Shown here in pieces: positions 1 through 7,293 of a DNA stretch of 53,129 nt. The notes beneath the pieces were generated by a model. The model searched no databases, was not told the origin of the DNA, and worked only from the letters and a program-made list of their open reading frames with translations. Numbering within the stretch: the first letter of the stretch is position 1; every line of letters starts with the position of its first letter. Source of the stretch: Erwinia sp. ErVv1 (GTDB lineage: Bacteria; Pseudomonadota; Gammaproteobacteria; Enterobacterales; Enterobacteriaceae); the NCBI RefSeq assembly GCF_900068895.1, contig NZ_CDPK01000003.1, forward strand, positions 488,674 through 541,802. Reading direction: 5' to 3'. The position numbers and the translations under genes are program-made.

Positions 1-494
1 AAGTTTCCGCCGGGCAGCGCGTTAGGAAACACCAGCACCAGAATACCCAGTGGAAAAATGGCGATCAGATACTGCTTCACCCCGGCCAGATTGACATACT
101 GGGTCGCAAATTTACGCCCCCCCAGCAGCAGCGCGGCCCCCACCAGTCCACAGGTCACAATCATGATGATTGAGTAAAGCGTGTCGCGCATCAGCGCGGG
201 CGCGGCATCACCCGTCGCCATCAGGGCTGAAATCAGGCTAACTTCAAGAATGACTACCGACAGGCTGAGGATCAGGGAGCCGTAGGGTTCACCCAGTCGG
301 TGGGCAAGCACGTCAGCGTGACGCACCACGCTAAAGGCGCTGCCCAGGATGGCGACCAGCGCCAGCAGGTTGATTCCTACCACAACGGATAGTGAACCTG
401 ATGCACCCCAAAACCAGAGTACGGCCAGCGCGGCGAGGGGAAGAATAAGCGAGTACTCGGTGTGGCGTGTTTTGCCGCTGTCGTTCGAACTCAT
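1..494 (-). CDS. chaA: ChaA, Ca2+(Na+,K+)/H+ antiporter, C-terminus outside window
   Basis: Inner-membrane cation/proton antiporter of the CaCA superfamily, which exports Ca2+, Na+ or K+ in exchange for protons. The reading frame is open to the window edge, so only about the first 165 residues are visible. They include KTRH near the N-terminus, hydrophobic helices and the strongly ChaA-like stretch VVRHADVLAHRLGEPYGSL. Two in-frame ATGs occur, at 500 and 494. I prefer 494 (MSSNDSGKTRH) because it matches the E. coli start and leaves better spacing from an AAGGG box. It is divergent from chaB, as in E. coli. Only the truncation by the window limits the call. Confidence 0.93.
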   Translation of the reverse strand, partial: MSSNDSGKTRHTEYSLILPLAALAVLWFWGASGSLSVVVGINLLALVAILGSAFSVVRHADVLAHRLGEPYGSLILSLSVVILEVSLISALMATGDAAPALMRDTLYSIIMIVTCGLVGAALLLGGRKFATQYVNLAGVKQYLIAIFPLGILVLVFPNALPGGN

Positions 495-500
495 AGGCAT

Positions 501-887
501 TTGACCCTTTTATTTAATGGTTAACCCGGGAGGCAATGGCTGCGTAAGCTTCTACAATAATGGTAATAAGTGGTGATAATACAAGCGGTCGCAGTATAAG
601 GCCTGACGGGGTAAATTACCTAATATTTTACGAAATATTACCGAATGGCGCTTTTTTTAGTTGAAGTCGTTATTTTTGCGGTCTGGCATCTTATCTCACT
701 GTATCTAATCGGATATTAAAATTATTTGTTGCGAATTATACGCAGAATAAATGCTTTTTCAGCCGTGGTTTGTACCCGTGTTGCGAGCTTTATCTGTTTT
801 AGAAGCTTAACGGCCTGTAAAGCACTAAATGGCGATCTGACAGGATCGATACCAGGCTGGTAACAGTGACAAAAGAGGAGATAACCT
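501..887. promoter_or_regulatory. chaA-chaB divergent intergenic region with an AT dyad
   Basis: This 387-base stretch has no convincing gene. It must carry the chaA promoter (minus strand) and the chaB promoter (plus strand). The clearest structure is a perfect 8-bp dyad, TAATATTT / AAATATTA at 621-640 around a 4-base loop, followed by a T-run near 652. It could be an operator or a weak hairpin. I cannot name a regulator. A strong ribosome binding site (AGAGGAG) just precedes chaB. Confidence 0.4.
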
Positions 888-1115
888 ATGCCATATAAAA
901 CCCGTTCGTCCCTGCCGGATAGCGTTAAAAATGTGCTGCCCGCACATGCGCAGGACATTTATCAGGCAGCCTTTAACAGCGCCTGGGAAGAGTATAAGGA
1001 TAAAAAAGAGCGTCGCGGCGATGAGTCTCAGGAAGAGGTCGCACATAAAGTTGCCTGGGCTGCGGTAAAGCACCAGTTTCAAAAGGGTGATGACGATAAG
1101 TGGCATAAGAAGTAA
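888..1115 (+). CDS. chaB: ChaB, putative cation transport regulator
   Basis: Small cytoplasmic protein of 75 residues, the usual ChaB length. It begins MPYKTRSSLPDSV and has the family pattern LPAHAQDIYQAAFNSAWEEY, then a charged helix and AHKVAWAAVKHQF. In E. coli it lies between divergent chaA and downstream chaC and was proposed as a regulator of ChaA; its biochemical role is poorly defined. The ATG follows a strong AGAGGAG box at good spacing. Unlike in E. coli, chaC does not follow directly: a minus-strand T6SS cassette of about 1.5 kb plus remnant DNA intervenes. Confidence 0.93.
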   Translation: MPYKTRSSLPDSVKNVLPAHAQDIYQAAFNSAWEEYKDKKERRGDESQEEVAHKVAWAAVKHQFQKGDDDKWHKK

Positions 1116-1244
1116 TACGGCCAAACCTGGAGCAGGGGACAGGTGGAGTGTGAAGGGGTTGTAAGCAGGAAGCTGCCAGAAAGTTGCCACTGTTTACTTC
1201 ACTGTAGCTCCGTCAAATCATGTTAATATCTTGAATCACTCAGA

Positions 1245-1278
1245 AATTAAAGTACGTCTGTTGAGACGTACTTTAATT
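1245..1278. terminator. Perfect 15-bp hairpin, bidirectional terminator
   Basis: Positions 1245-1259 and 1264-1278 form a perfect 15-bp stem around the tetraloop GTTG. A- and T-rich ends on both strands suit termination of chaB (plus) and the immunity/amidase/hcp cassette (minus), which converge here. The stem bottom AATTAAAG/CTTTAATT acts as the U-tract in either direction. Confidence 0.85.
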
Positions 1279-1294
1279 ATAACAACCTGACTTT

Positions 1295-1726
1295 CTATTC
1301 TGGACTGGATTCATCCTCAGGCGTGTATGTTCCCTCAAAAGGATCTGTCCACTTATAGTTATTATAAAATAACGTTGCTACATCACCCGTATCCCAGAGT
1401 AGTGTTCCGCCTCCACTGGAGTCAATCTTCCATTTACCACGGGTATTGTTGCTAAACTCAATGGTTCCCTTAGCATAACAGGGGGAGTAACGTTCATGGG
1501 TAGTGAAATTCAGAGGCACAGGATAGGCATAAGAAAAGAATTCTCCGACATCTTTTTCTGTGATTTTAAAAACACGGCAACCCTCCTTCACATTTTCTGA
1601 CTCATCTTCACTTTTTCCTGTTTCGTGAATTTTGATTTTTATTATTGTCCTGGTTGCAGTATGGCCTGCAAAAGCCACATTGATGGTAAAAATCAAACCC
1701 AATATGGAAAGTATTTTTTTTACCAT
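1295..1726 (-). CDS. Candidate periplasmic immunity protein for the amidase effector
   Basis: A 143-residue protein I do not recognise by family. It starts MVKKILSILGLIFTINVAFA, a clear Sec signal peptide with likely cleavage after AFA, so it should be periplasmic. The mature part is acidic, with two cysteines (near VKEGCRVF and YSPCYAK) that could form a disulfide, and an acidic tail. Its start overlaps the stop of the upstream amidase gene by 7 bases, so the two are translationally coupled. A secreted small protein directly behind a T6SS peptidoglycan hydrolase is the standard layout of a cognate immunity protein. That function is inferred from position and signal peptide only. Confidence 0.62.
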   Translation of the reverse strand: MVKKILSILGLIFTINVAFAGHTATRTIIKIKIHETGKSEDESENVKEGCRVFKITEKDVGEFFSYAYPVPLNFTTHERYSPCYAKGTIEFSNNTRGKWKIDSSGGGTLLWDTGDVATLFYNNYKWTDPFEGTYTPEDESSPE

Positions 1727-2319
1727 CGGGCTGTACCTGCTTCTGTCTTAACTTTATATGATACTTCTGGATGTCTGAATATTTCAGTCATTGATACTTT
1801 CAGCGTGTCAGTAAGTTCAGCTATGAGCCATCTTAAAGAGCGGTTTTGTGCATCACATACTTTTTCATAAACTGCGTTTTCCCCTTCTCCTGAAGTGGGT
1901 TTCCCTACAATTTCTATTCCCAGAGAGTCACCGTTAGCAGGGTATCTTTCCGGATAAGGCTTCTTCTGTTCTAACCGGGAGAGTTGTTTATACTTATTAA
2001 GTAGCGGTTTTAATGTGGTAAATGCTGAAGGTGTGCATGTCTTTTCCATATAACACCGGGATCTTATCTTACCGACATGGTTGGTGACTTTAAATACAGA
2101 AGCTGTCTGGTAAATAGTACCATCTTTATCTATCAGGAAATGAGCTCCGTTTGCACCCGTATTTTTATAACTATTAAAAGAGCTTTCTGCAGTGGAGCCT
2201 CCCGTCTGATGTACAACAATCCCGTTAACTTTATCCATTCTTGAGCGCTCTATCGTAATGAATCGCTTTACAATAATACGTTCCGCATCCATTAAACCAT
2301 TTTTATCAATGAATAACAT
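1720..2319 (-). CDS. Amidase_2/PGRP-like peptidoglycan amidase, probable T6SS effector
   Basis: A 199-residue protein without a signal peptide, resembling the N-acetylmuramoyl-L-alanine amidase (Amidase_2/PGRP) fold. Visible landmarks in family order are GIVVHQT (H37, candidate zinc ligand), GAHFLIDKDGTIYQ (about 58-71), TNHVG (H81), LGIEIVG (E136) and FRHPEVS (H183, second candidate zinc ligand). The usual Asp/Cys third ligand is not obvious near KTEAGTA. It lies 25 bases downstream of hcp and overlaps the candidate immunity gene, so delivery through an Hcp tube into rival periplasm is the likely role. The ATG has a good AAGGAAGGA box. It could be a phage-type lysin, but the hcp linkage argues for an effector. 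Confidence 0.72.
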   Translation of the reverse strand: MLFIDKNGLMDAERIIVKRFITIERSRMDKVNGIVVHQTGGSTAESSFNSYKNTGANGAHFLIDKDGTIYQTASVFKVTNHVGKIRSRCYMEKTCTPSAFTTLKPLLNKYKQLSRLEQKKPYPERYPANGDSLGIEIVGKPTSGEGENAVYEKVCDAQNRSLRWLIAELTDTLKVSMTEIFRHPEVSYKVKTEAGTARW

Positions 2320-2344
2320 TTATCCTTCCTTGTATTACCAGTAG

Positions 2345-2827
2345 TTAAATTACCGTATTGGCTTTAATGTCATACTCTGAGGAAATCGTACCTGCGGCAT
2401 TTCCCACTGCATTCTGCAGAATATAATCCATTGCTACTCTGGAGAAAGTCAGACTTACAGCCTCGCGCGGTACGCGCATGGTATTGTAGTAAACGGGATG
2501 CACTCCAGTGATAAGAATATCCTGAAGCGTAAGGCGCAGAAACTCCAGATGTGAGCATCCGGCTTTGCGTATAGTCATAACCGCTTCAGGAATATATTTT
2601 CCGGTCAGGCAAAATTGAAGAAGGTTGAGGCTGGATTTGTCAATATAGTGTTCAAAATGAAGGTTATCAAAAGTACATTTTCCCGTACCACCGCCACTGC
2701 CCGAATGCATATTCAATGTCTGACTAACAGACCAGTCCCAGTTTAGTATCTCGATCTCCCCTTTGTGTGTGAAATCCTGAGATTCTCCATCGATACCATT
2801 AAATTTTATAAAAATACCCTGAGCCAT
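2345..2827 (-). CDS. hcp: Hcp (TssD), T6SS tube protein
   Basis: A 160-residue protein with the Hcp beta-barrel pattern: MAQGIFIKFNGIDGES at the start, IEILNWDWSVSQ, a glycine/serine loop (HSGSGGGTG), then FDNLHFEHYIDKSS and a C-terminal VSLTFSRV strand. Hcp hexamers stack into the tube expelled by the contractile sheath, and small effectors can ride in the lumen. It is the first gene of a compact minus-strand cassette with amidase and immunity genes. It has an AAGGATGAAG ribosome site. No sheath genes are adjacent, so it is an orphan hcp that must use an apparatus encoded elsewhere. The cassette is visibly more AT-rich than its neighbours. Confidence 0.92.
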   Translation of the reverse strand: MAQGIFIKFNGIDGESQDFTHKGEIEILNWDWSVSQTLNMHSGSGGGTGKCTFDNLHFEHYIDKSSLNLLQFCLTGKYIPEAVMTIRKAGCSHLEFLRLTLQDILITGVHPVYYNTMRVPREAVSLTFSRVAMDYILQNAVGNAAGTISSEYDIKANTVI

Positions 2828-2855
2828 GATTCTTCATCCTTGTATATATAATAAT

Positions 2856-2993
2856 TTACCCATGCTGTTGCCATTCCTTTCGGGTTCGCAGGCGTATCAG
2901 ATCGCCTTCGAATTCAGTAAAGGTTGCCAGCACGTGAAAAACATTTCCCTCTGTCCGGGACACTCTACCGTTCAGAAAATAATCAGTAAAGCG
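2856..2993 (-). pseudogene. Remnant of a serine recombinase/resolvase C-terminal half
   Basis: On the minus strand an open stretch of about 45 codons without a start ends at a stop at 2856-2858. It contains FHVLATFTEFEGDLIRLRTR, which closely resembles the long E-helix of serine resolvases/invertases (typical form FHVLATFAEFEADLIRLRTREG). The rest of the catalytic domain and the HTH are missing and there is no start codon, so it is a relic. It lies immediately upstream of hcp and hints that the cassette arrived with, or next to, a mobile element. Recognition rests on one motif. Confidence 0.55.
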
Positions 2994-3389
2994 TTATCGG
3001 CAGACTGGCAGCGACGGGTTGATATTATTTTCCGGCGCTCAGCACAGAAACAAAACAGGTAGTGAACGCGCTTCTGACCAGGGAAAACGCTATATGACTG
3101 AACGGATCTATACCCCAGCATTGCATCCATTATGCGAAACAGTGCGCTTTAACGCCCTTCAGCGACACTCAGAAGCCGCCCGGCAACCGGGCGCTTAAGT
3201 TTGCCTTAGTGCTGCCGATGATCTCAGTATTGAAAGATTTACTTTTGTGATGACCATCACCCTTGATTGCAAAGTCTGAATGACATAGGGTCAGTGTTCA
3301 TAACCAAACGATAAGTGGGTTAATTATTCATAGTTAAAGCATTGAGCATATCATGCAGCATTGATGCTCACGGGCAGGGGAGAAGGTCT
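2994..3389. other. Non-coding gap between recombinase remnant and chaC
   Basis: I see no convincing gene here. A 34-codon plus-strand frame (from 3093, MTERIYTPALHPL) is too short to support. A GC-rich hairpin (GCCCGG, loop CAA, CCGGGC, 3178-3192) may be a weak terminator. The last ~150 bases are AT-rich and probably hold a promoter for chaC, which has been separated from chaB. Confidence 0.4.
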
Positions 3390-4067
3390 ATGTTGACGCG
3401 GGATTTCTTATTAAAGGCGGACTGTAAAACGGCTTTTGGCACCATTGAAGAATCGTTGTTATGGACCTGCGAACAGCGGGCTGCTTCGCTGGCCGCCACG
3501 CTGGCCTGTCGCCCCGACCACAGCCCGGTATGGATATTTGGCTATGGCTCGCTGATGTGGAACCCTATTTTTGAGTCAGAAGAGACGGCGGAAGGCACGC
3601 TACGCGGCTGGCATCGTGCCTTTTGCCTGCGCCTTACCGCAGGGCGAGGGACGGCCACACAGCCCGGACGCATGCTGGCCCTGAAGGATGGCGGCCAGAC
3701 GACGGGAGTGGCGTTCAGGCTGCCGGAAGAGACGCTGCATGAAGAGCTGACGCTGCTCTGGAAGCGTGAAATGGTGACGGGCTGCTACCTGCCCACCTGG
3801 TGCGAACTGGCGCTTAACGATGGGCGTCGGGTCACCGCGCTGGCCTTCGTAATGGATCCGCGCCATGCGCTGTACGAGTCCGATACCTGCCCCACGACCA
3901 CCGCGCCGCTGATCGCCCAGGCCAGCGGCCCACTGGGGAGCAATGCGCAATACCTGTTTTCACTTGAGCAGGAACTGAACAAGCGCGGCCTCTATGACGA
4001 CTGCCTGACCGGTCTGGTACAGCGCGTTCGTGAGCTACAGCAGTGCCACGTCGGGCGGGTGGGTTAA
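3390..4067 (+). CDS. chaC: ChaC, glutathione-specific gamma-glutamylcyclotransferase
   Basis: Cytosolic enzyme that cleaves glutathione to 5-oxoproline and Cys-Gly. The family signature FGYGSLMWNP (substrate-binding YGSL loop) sits near residue 50, followed by GWHRAFCL and the GVAFRLPEE region carrying the expected catalytic glutamate area. Length from the chosen ATG is 225 residues, normal for bacterial ChaC. I chose ATG 3390 (MLTRDFLL) over the upstream start at 3342 because it follows a strong GGGGAGAAGG box and matches family N-termini. It ends convergently with ppkA, with a small GGTGGG/CCCACC hairpin at 4058-4075 between them. Confidence 0.93.
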   Translation: MLTRDFLLKADCKTAFGTIEESLLWTCEQRAASLAATLACRPDHSPVWIFGYGSLMWNPIFESEETAEGTLRGWHRAFCLRLTAGRGTATQPGRMLALKDGGQTTGVAFRLPEETLHEELTLLWKREMVTGCYLPTWCELALNDGRRVTALAFVMDPRHALYESDTCPTTTAPLIAQASGPLGSNAQYLFSLEQELNKRGLYDDCLTGLVQRVRELQQCHVGRVG

Positions 4068-4079
4068 CCCCACCCCCAG

Positions 4080-5528
4080 TCACCCTCCGGGATTAATCAG
4101 CCAGGTGCCTGCGCGATCGATCTCCAGCTGCTGAGCATGAACGCCTTCGCCGGAATGCACCTCAATTTTATAATGGCCCGCCGCCAGGTTGAGCGAGGCG
4201 TAGCCGCTATTATTGGGCTTAACGTCTACCGGCGCGCCGTTTAGCATCACGGTCTCGCCATGGGCCAGCCTCAGATAAACCGTCGCCAGCATGGGGGCGG
4301 AGTGGGGCACTGACGCAGTGGCTGACGCGCTGGCAGCCTGGGAAGAGGATTCGGTCCCCGAGGGGAAAGCAGACTGTTCAGCGCGCTCTGTCGGCCCGCT
4401 TTGGTTGAGCATAGAAACCAGCGCCACCACTGCCACCACGGCAACGCCGCAGAGGATCAGCAGCGGCCTGGACAGCTTGCGGATCCTTTGTGGGGTATCT
4501 GCCGTCACTGGCCGCGCAGCCGGGTTGATCGCCACGGCTACCGGTTCGGGTTCCGCATCCGGCAGCGGCTCAAATATCTCGTCTGCCAGCGTCAGGTGCG
4601 ACGGCGCGCATACCAGCTCTTCGACGGTGCTGACCGGTAGCTCAATCAGGGCGGCGAGTTCATCAATTGACTGCGGCCTGTCCTGGGGTTTCATCATCAG
4701 CGCCCGATCAATGGCATTGAGCAGCGACAGGGAAAAGCCCGCCGGGCGCAGCTGCGTCAGCGGCTGATAGCGGTCCTCAATACAGCGCACCACGCTAACC
4801 GGCGGCGGCGCTCCGGTGACCAGCGTATGCAGTACGGCACCCAGCGCATAGATATCGGTCCACGGCCCCTGGTCGCTGTCACTCTCCTCGCTGTACTGCT
4901 CAATGGGCGCGTAGCCCGGCTTAAGCATAATTTCGGTCTGGTCGGAGAGGTTACCAATTTCTTTTCGGGCCGAGCCGAAGTCCAGCAGCACCGGCAGTTG
5001 GTTATCCTGGATTTGGATATTATCCAGCGAGATATCCCGATGCAGAAATCCGCCCTGATGCAGGGTATTGATCGCGCCAAACAGCGGCGGCAGCAGATGC
5101 CGTATCCAGGCATCATCAATCGACTCCGGTCTGGCCGACTGCCAGGCTTTCAGCGTGGTGCCGCTGTAGTACAGCGTCCCCATGTAGGCGGTGCCGTTCT
5201 CCTCCCAGAAGCGTAGGACGTGCAGCAGGCCAGGATGGTTAAAGCGCGCCAGCAGGCGGGCTTCGCGTATAAAGCTGCTCAGGCCAGCGGCAAAAAGTTT
5301 CTGATAGCGCTCGCCCCGCAGAACAATCTCTAAATCTTCCCCACGCGAAGCGAGAGAGATCGGCAAATATTCCTTTATTGCAATGGTGCGTTCAAGCAGG
5401 TGATCCCATGCGCGATAGACAATCCCAAAGCCGCCCCCGCCAATCACTTCTTTAATCTCAAACTCGTTAAAACGGTGGCCCGCCGGAAGGGCGCTGGGCA
5501 CATTTTTTGTCTTTTCGTTCGCCGACAT
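4080..5528 (-). CDS. ppkA: PpkA-type Ser/Thr kinase of the T6SS phosphorylation pathway
   Basis: Membrane-anchored Hanks-type kinase. Numbering from the GTG at 5537: glycine loop IGGGGFGIVY (32-41), catalytic lysine in AIKEYLP (K55), HRD at 166-168, DFG at 186-188. After a linker a single transmembrane helix (about 362-380, LLILCGVAVVAVVALVSML) is followed by a short periplasmic PEGA-like domain (VMLNGAPVDV...YKIEVH). In known systems PpkA phosphorylates an FHA protein to trigger T6SS assembly. It is the last gene of the operon, 14 bases behind the RtkS-like gene. I prefer ATG 5528 (MSANEK) to the GTG nine bases upstream. All catalytic motifs are intact. Confidence 0.9.
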   Translation of the reverse strand: MSANEKTKNVPSALPAGHRFNEFEIKEVIGGGGFGIVYRAWDHLLERTIAIKEYLPISLASRGEDLEIVLRGERYQKLFAAGLSSFIREARLLARFNHPGLLHVLRFWEENGTAYMGTLYYSGTTLKAWQSARPESIDDAWIRHLLPPLFGAINTLHQGGFLHRDISLDNIQIQDNQLPVLLDFGSARKEIGNLSDQTEIMLKPGYAPIEQYSEESDSDQGPWTDIYALGAVLHTLVTGAPPPVSVVRCIEDRYQPLTQLRPAGFSLSLLNAIDRALMMKPQDRPQSIDELAALIELPVSTVEELVCAPSHLTLADEIFEPLPDAEPEPVAVAINPAARPVTADTPQRIRKLSRPLLILCGVAVVAVVALVSMLNQSGPTERAEQSAFPSGTESSSQAASASATASVPHSAPMLATVYLRLAHGETVMLNGAPVDVKPNNSGYASLNLAAGHYKIEVHSGEGVHAQQLEIDRAGTWLINPGG

Positions 5529-5551
5529 AGTAACCACTCTCTAAGTGCGGG

Positions 5552-6502
5552 TCAGTTAACGGTGCGCCAGGCACCAATTGCCGGATCGGCCAGATCGGCA
5601 TGCAGGTCATCAACCAGCAGCACGGTAACTTTTGTTTTCGGATCGATAATCGCAGCCCAGGCTTTACGCATAGTTTCCACGCGCGTCCTGACTGCACCCG
5701 CATCCGTTGCCTGGCGTCTGTCCATCTTCACCAGCAGGGTGCCATCAAATGACCAGACATGGTGTGCCGTATCAAAGGGCAGTAGCAGCCAGCTGTCCGG
5801 CGCACCTTTCCTGCTGACAACCAGCCGCTGGTTATTGGCGGCAGTGATATCCAGCGATCCCGCCGCCGGATGAATATTTTGCAGCGGAAAGCCCTCGTAA
5901 AACTCCACGTTTACCCGCTCATTTTTACCGTCATGAGTGAGAGTCAGCTCACTTTTTCCTTCCAGCCACCCCTGGGCGGGGCAGCGCAGGCCTTTACCAT
6001 CCGGTATAAACAGCGACTGGCCGTTTTTGTCCCACCAGGTGCGGAAATGACAGCCGCCGGGCAGGTCAAAGTGCTGTAAAGGCTCGGCGTTGGCCGGCTG
6101 CGACAGGTCCAGCGGCTCGGCGTTACCGGCAGTTGCCGCAGGGGTGCCGTCCGCCAGCACGATAGGGTGCCATTTCTGCTCCTTTGCCGCCGTTCCCGTA
6201 GCCAGAACGGCCCCGGTCTCTGTGGTCATCTGCCAGGGAAGCTCAAGAAGCTTGCTACACTGGTTCTGTAGCAGATTGCCTACCCTTGGCAGAAAGGTGT
6301 TCAGCACGCTGGACTCGCTGGCCTTGCCTGAGACGATACGCAGATGAATATTTTCATGACACCAGTCTTCAGGTGCGTTGCTGTCAACGTTGTCGATATA
6401 CACCTCCAGCGCGAGACTGGGCGAGTAAACCGCGCGATAATCCTCTGCCTGTGCAGTGGCAGCAAATAACACTATCAGGGTGGCGGGCAACCAAAATTTC
6501 AT
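5552..6502 (-). CDS. Periplasmic protein between pppA and ppkA, RtkS-like candidate
   Basis: A 316-residue protein with a clear signal peptide (MKFWLPATLIVLFAATAQA) and no membrane helices beyond it, so periplasmic. It has paired cysteines (EDWCHENI, NQCSKLL, GCHFRTWW, LRCPAQGW) that may form disulfides. I do not recognise a named domain. In Serratia marcescens a periplasmic protein, RtkS, is needed for stability and activation of PpkA, and the position here, between phosphatase and kinase, fits that role. The ATG overlaps the pppA stop by 4 bases (ATGA), so translation is coupled. The RtkS assignment is inferred from context and not from a sequence alignment. Confidence 0.6.
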   Translation of the reverse strand: MKFWLPATLIVLFAATAQAEDYRAVYSPSLALEVYIDNVDSNAPEDWCHENIHLRIVSGKASESSVLNTFLPRVGNLLQNQCSKLLELPWQMTTETGAVLATGTAAKEQKWHPIVLADGTPAATAGNAEPLDLSQPANAEPLQHFDLPGGCHFRTWWDKNGQSLFIPDGKGLRCPAQGWLEGKSELTLTHDGKNERVNVEFYEGFPLQNIHPAAGSLDITAANNQRLVVSRKGAPDSWLLLPFDTAHHVWSFDGTLLVKMDRRQATDAGAVRTRVETMRKAWAAIIDPKTKVTVLLVDDLHADLADPAIGAWRTVN

Positions 6503-7293
6503 AGCGTTCCTTGTTGTGACTTACGCGGCGGTAGAAAACGAGCGGAATCCGCCATGGATTGAAAAAGGGTGGTTTCCTGGGGTGAGCCGACCCACACCGC
6601 AACGGCGCTCAGATTGTCATTTTTCTCACTGCGATTGATCGCTTTCTGCATCAGCGCCAGCCACTCCTGCGGAGAGTTCACCATGCGCAGGGCCTGCTCC
6701 ATCTCCTGGGATGTCAGGCTGCACCAGAAACCATCGGTACAGAGTAAAAAAACGTCGCCATCCTCAAGCGGCATCACCTCGCTGTAGCTTACCGGCTGAC
6801 TTCCCGCTACGCCGAGCGCATTATAAAGTAAATTACTGTTAATTCCGGTATTTTCATAGCCCGCATCCTTCATCTGTTGCACCAGACTATGGTCGCGCGT
6901 GACCCGATGAATAAATCCCCGGCGAAAGTGATAAATGCGGCTATCCCCGGCATGCACCCACCATGCGCGCGGGTCATCACGATCAATAAACAACGCCGCG
7001 AGGGTGGTACTCATATGCGCAAAATTCGGATTATTCTGCTGCGCCTGGTGGATGGCCTGCTCGGCGATAGCGATCCAGCCTGCGGTCTCTTCCGGGTTAA
7101 GCGGTGCATCAACGGCTAATTGAGTAAGCAGGGCATCCCGGGCAAGCTCAGCCGCTTTACCGCCACCTTCATTCCCTGCCACGCCATCGCAGACCAGAAA
7201 ACAGGCGCGGTGCTCACCCGGCAACGCGCCGGTTTCATCCTGATTGGTTTCGCGCGCACCCGTTTGCGAGGTCGAGGCAAAATTAATGTTCAT
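6499..7293 (-). CDS. pppA: PppA, PP2C-type phosphatase of the T6SS
   Basis: Cytosolic PPM/PP2C Ser/Thr phosphatase that removes phosphate from the FHA protein and opposes PpkA. Motifs in order: TGARETNQDE, FLVCDGVAGNEGGG (metal-binding Asp), WWVHAGDSRIYHFR, TRDHS, FLLCTDGFW and SEKNDNLSAVAV (C-terminal metal-binding Asp). About 264 residues, the usual size. The frame is open further upstream, but the protein family begins at MNINFASTSQTG (ATG 7293), which overlaps the 3' end of the FHA gene by 11 bases. An alternative ATG lies at 7299. It is coupled to the next gene through an ATGA overlap. Confidence 0.92.
   Translation of the reverse strand: MNINFASTSQTGARETNQDETGALPGEHRACFLVCDGVAGNEGGGKAAELARDALLTQLAVDAPLNPEETAGWIAIAEQAIHQAQQNNPNFAHMSTTLAALFIDRDDPRAWWVHAGDSRIYHFRRGFIHRVTRDHSLVQQMKDAGYENTGINSNLLYNALGVAGSQPVSYSEVMPLEDGDVFLLCTDGFWCSLTSQEMEQALRMVNSPQEWLALMQKAINRSEKNDNLSAVAVWVGSPQETTLFQSMADSARFLPPRKSQQGTL

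Noticed and set aside
3093-3197. 34-codon frame MTERIYTPALHPL in the chaC leader
   Set aside because: Too short, no good ribosome site and no family recognised.
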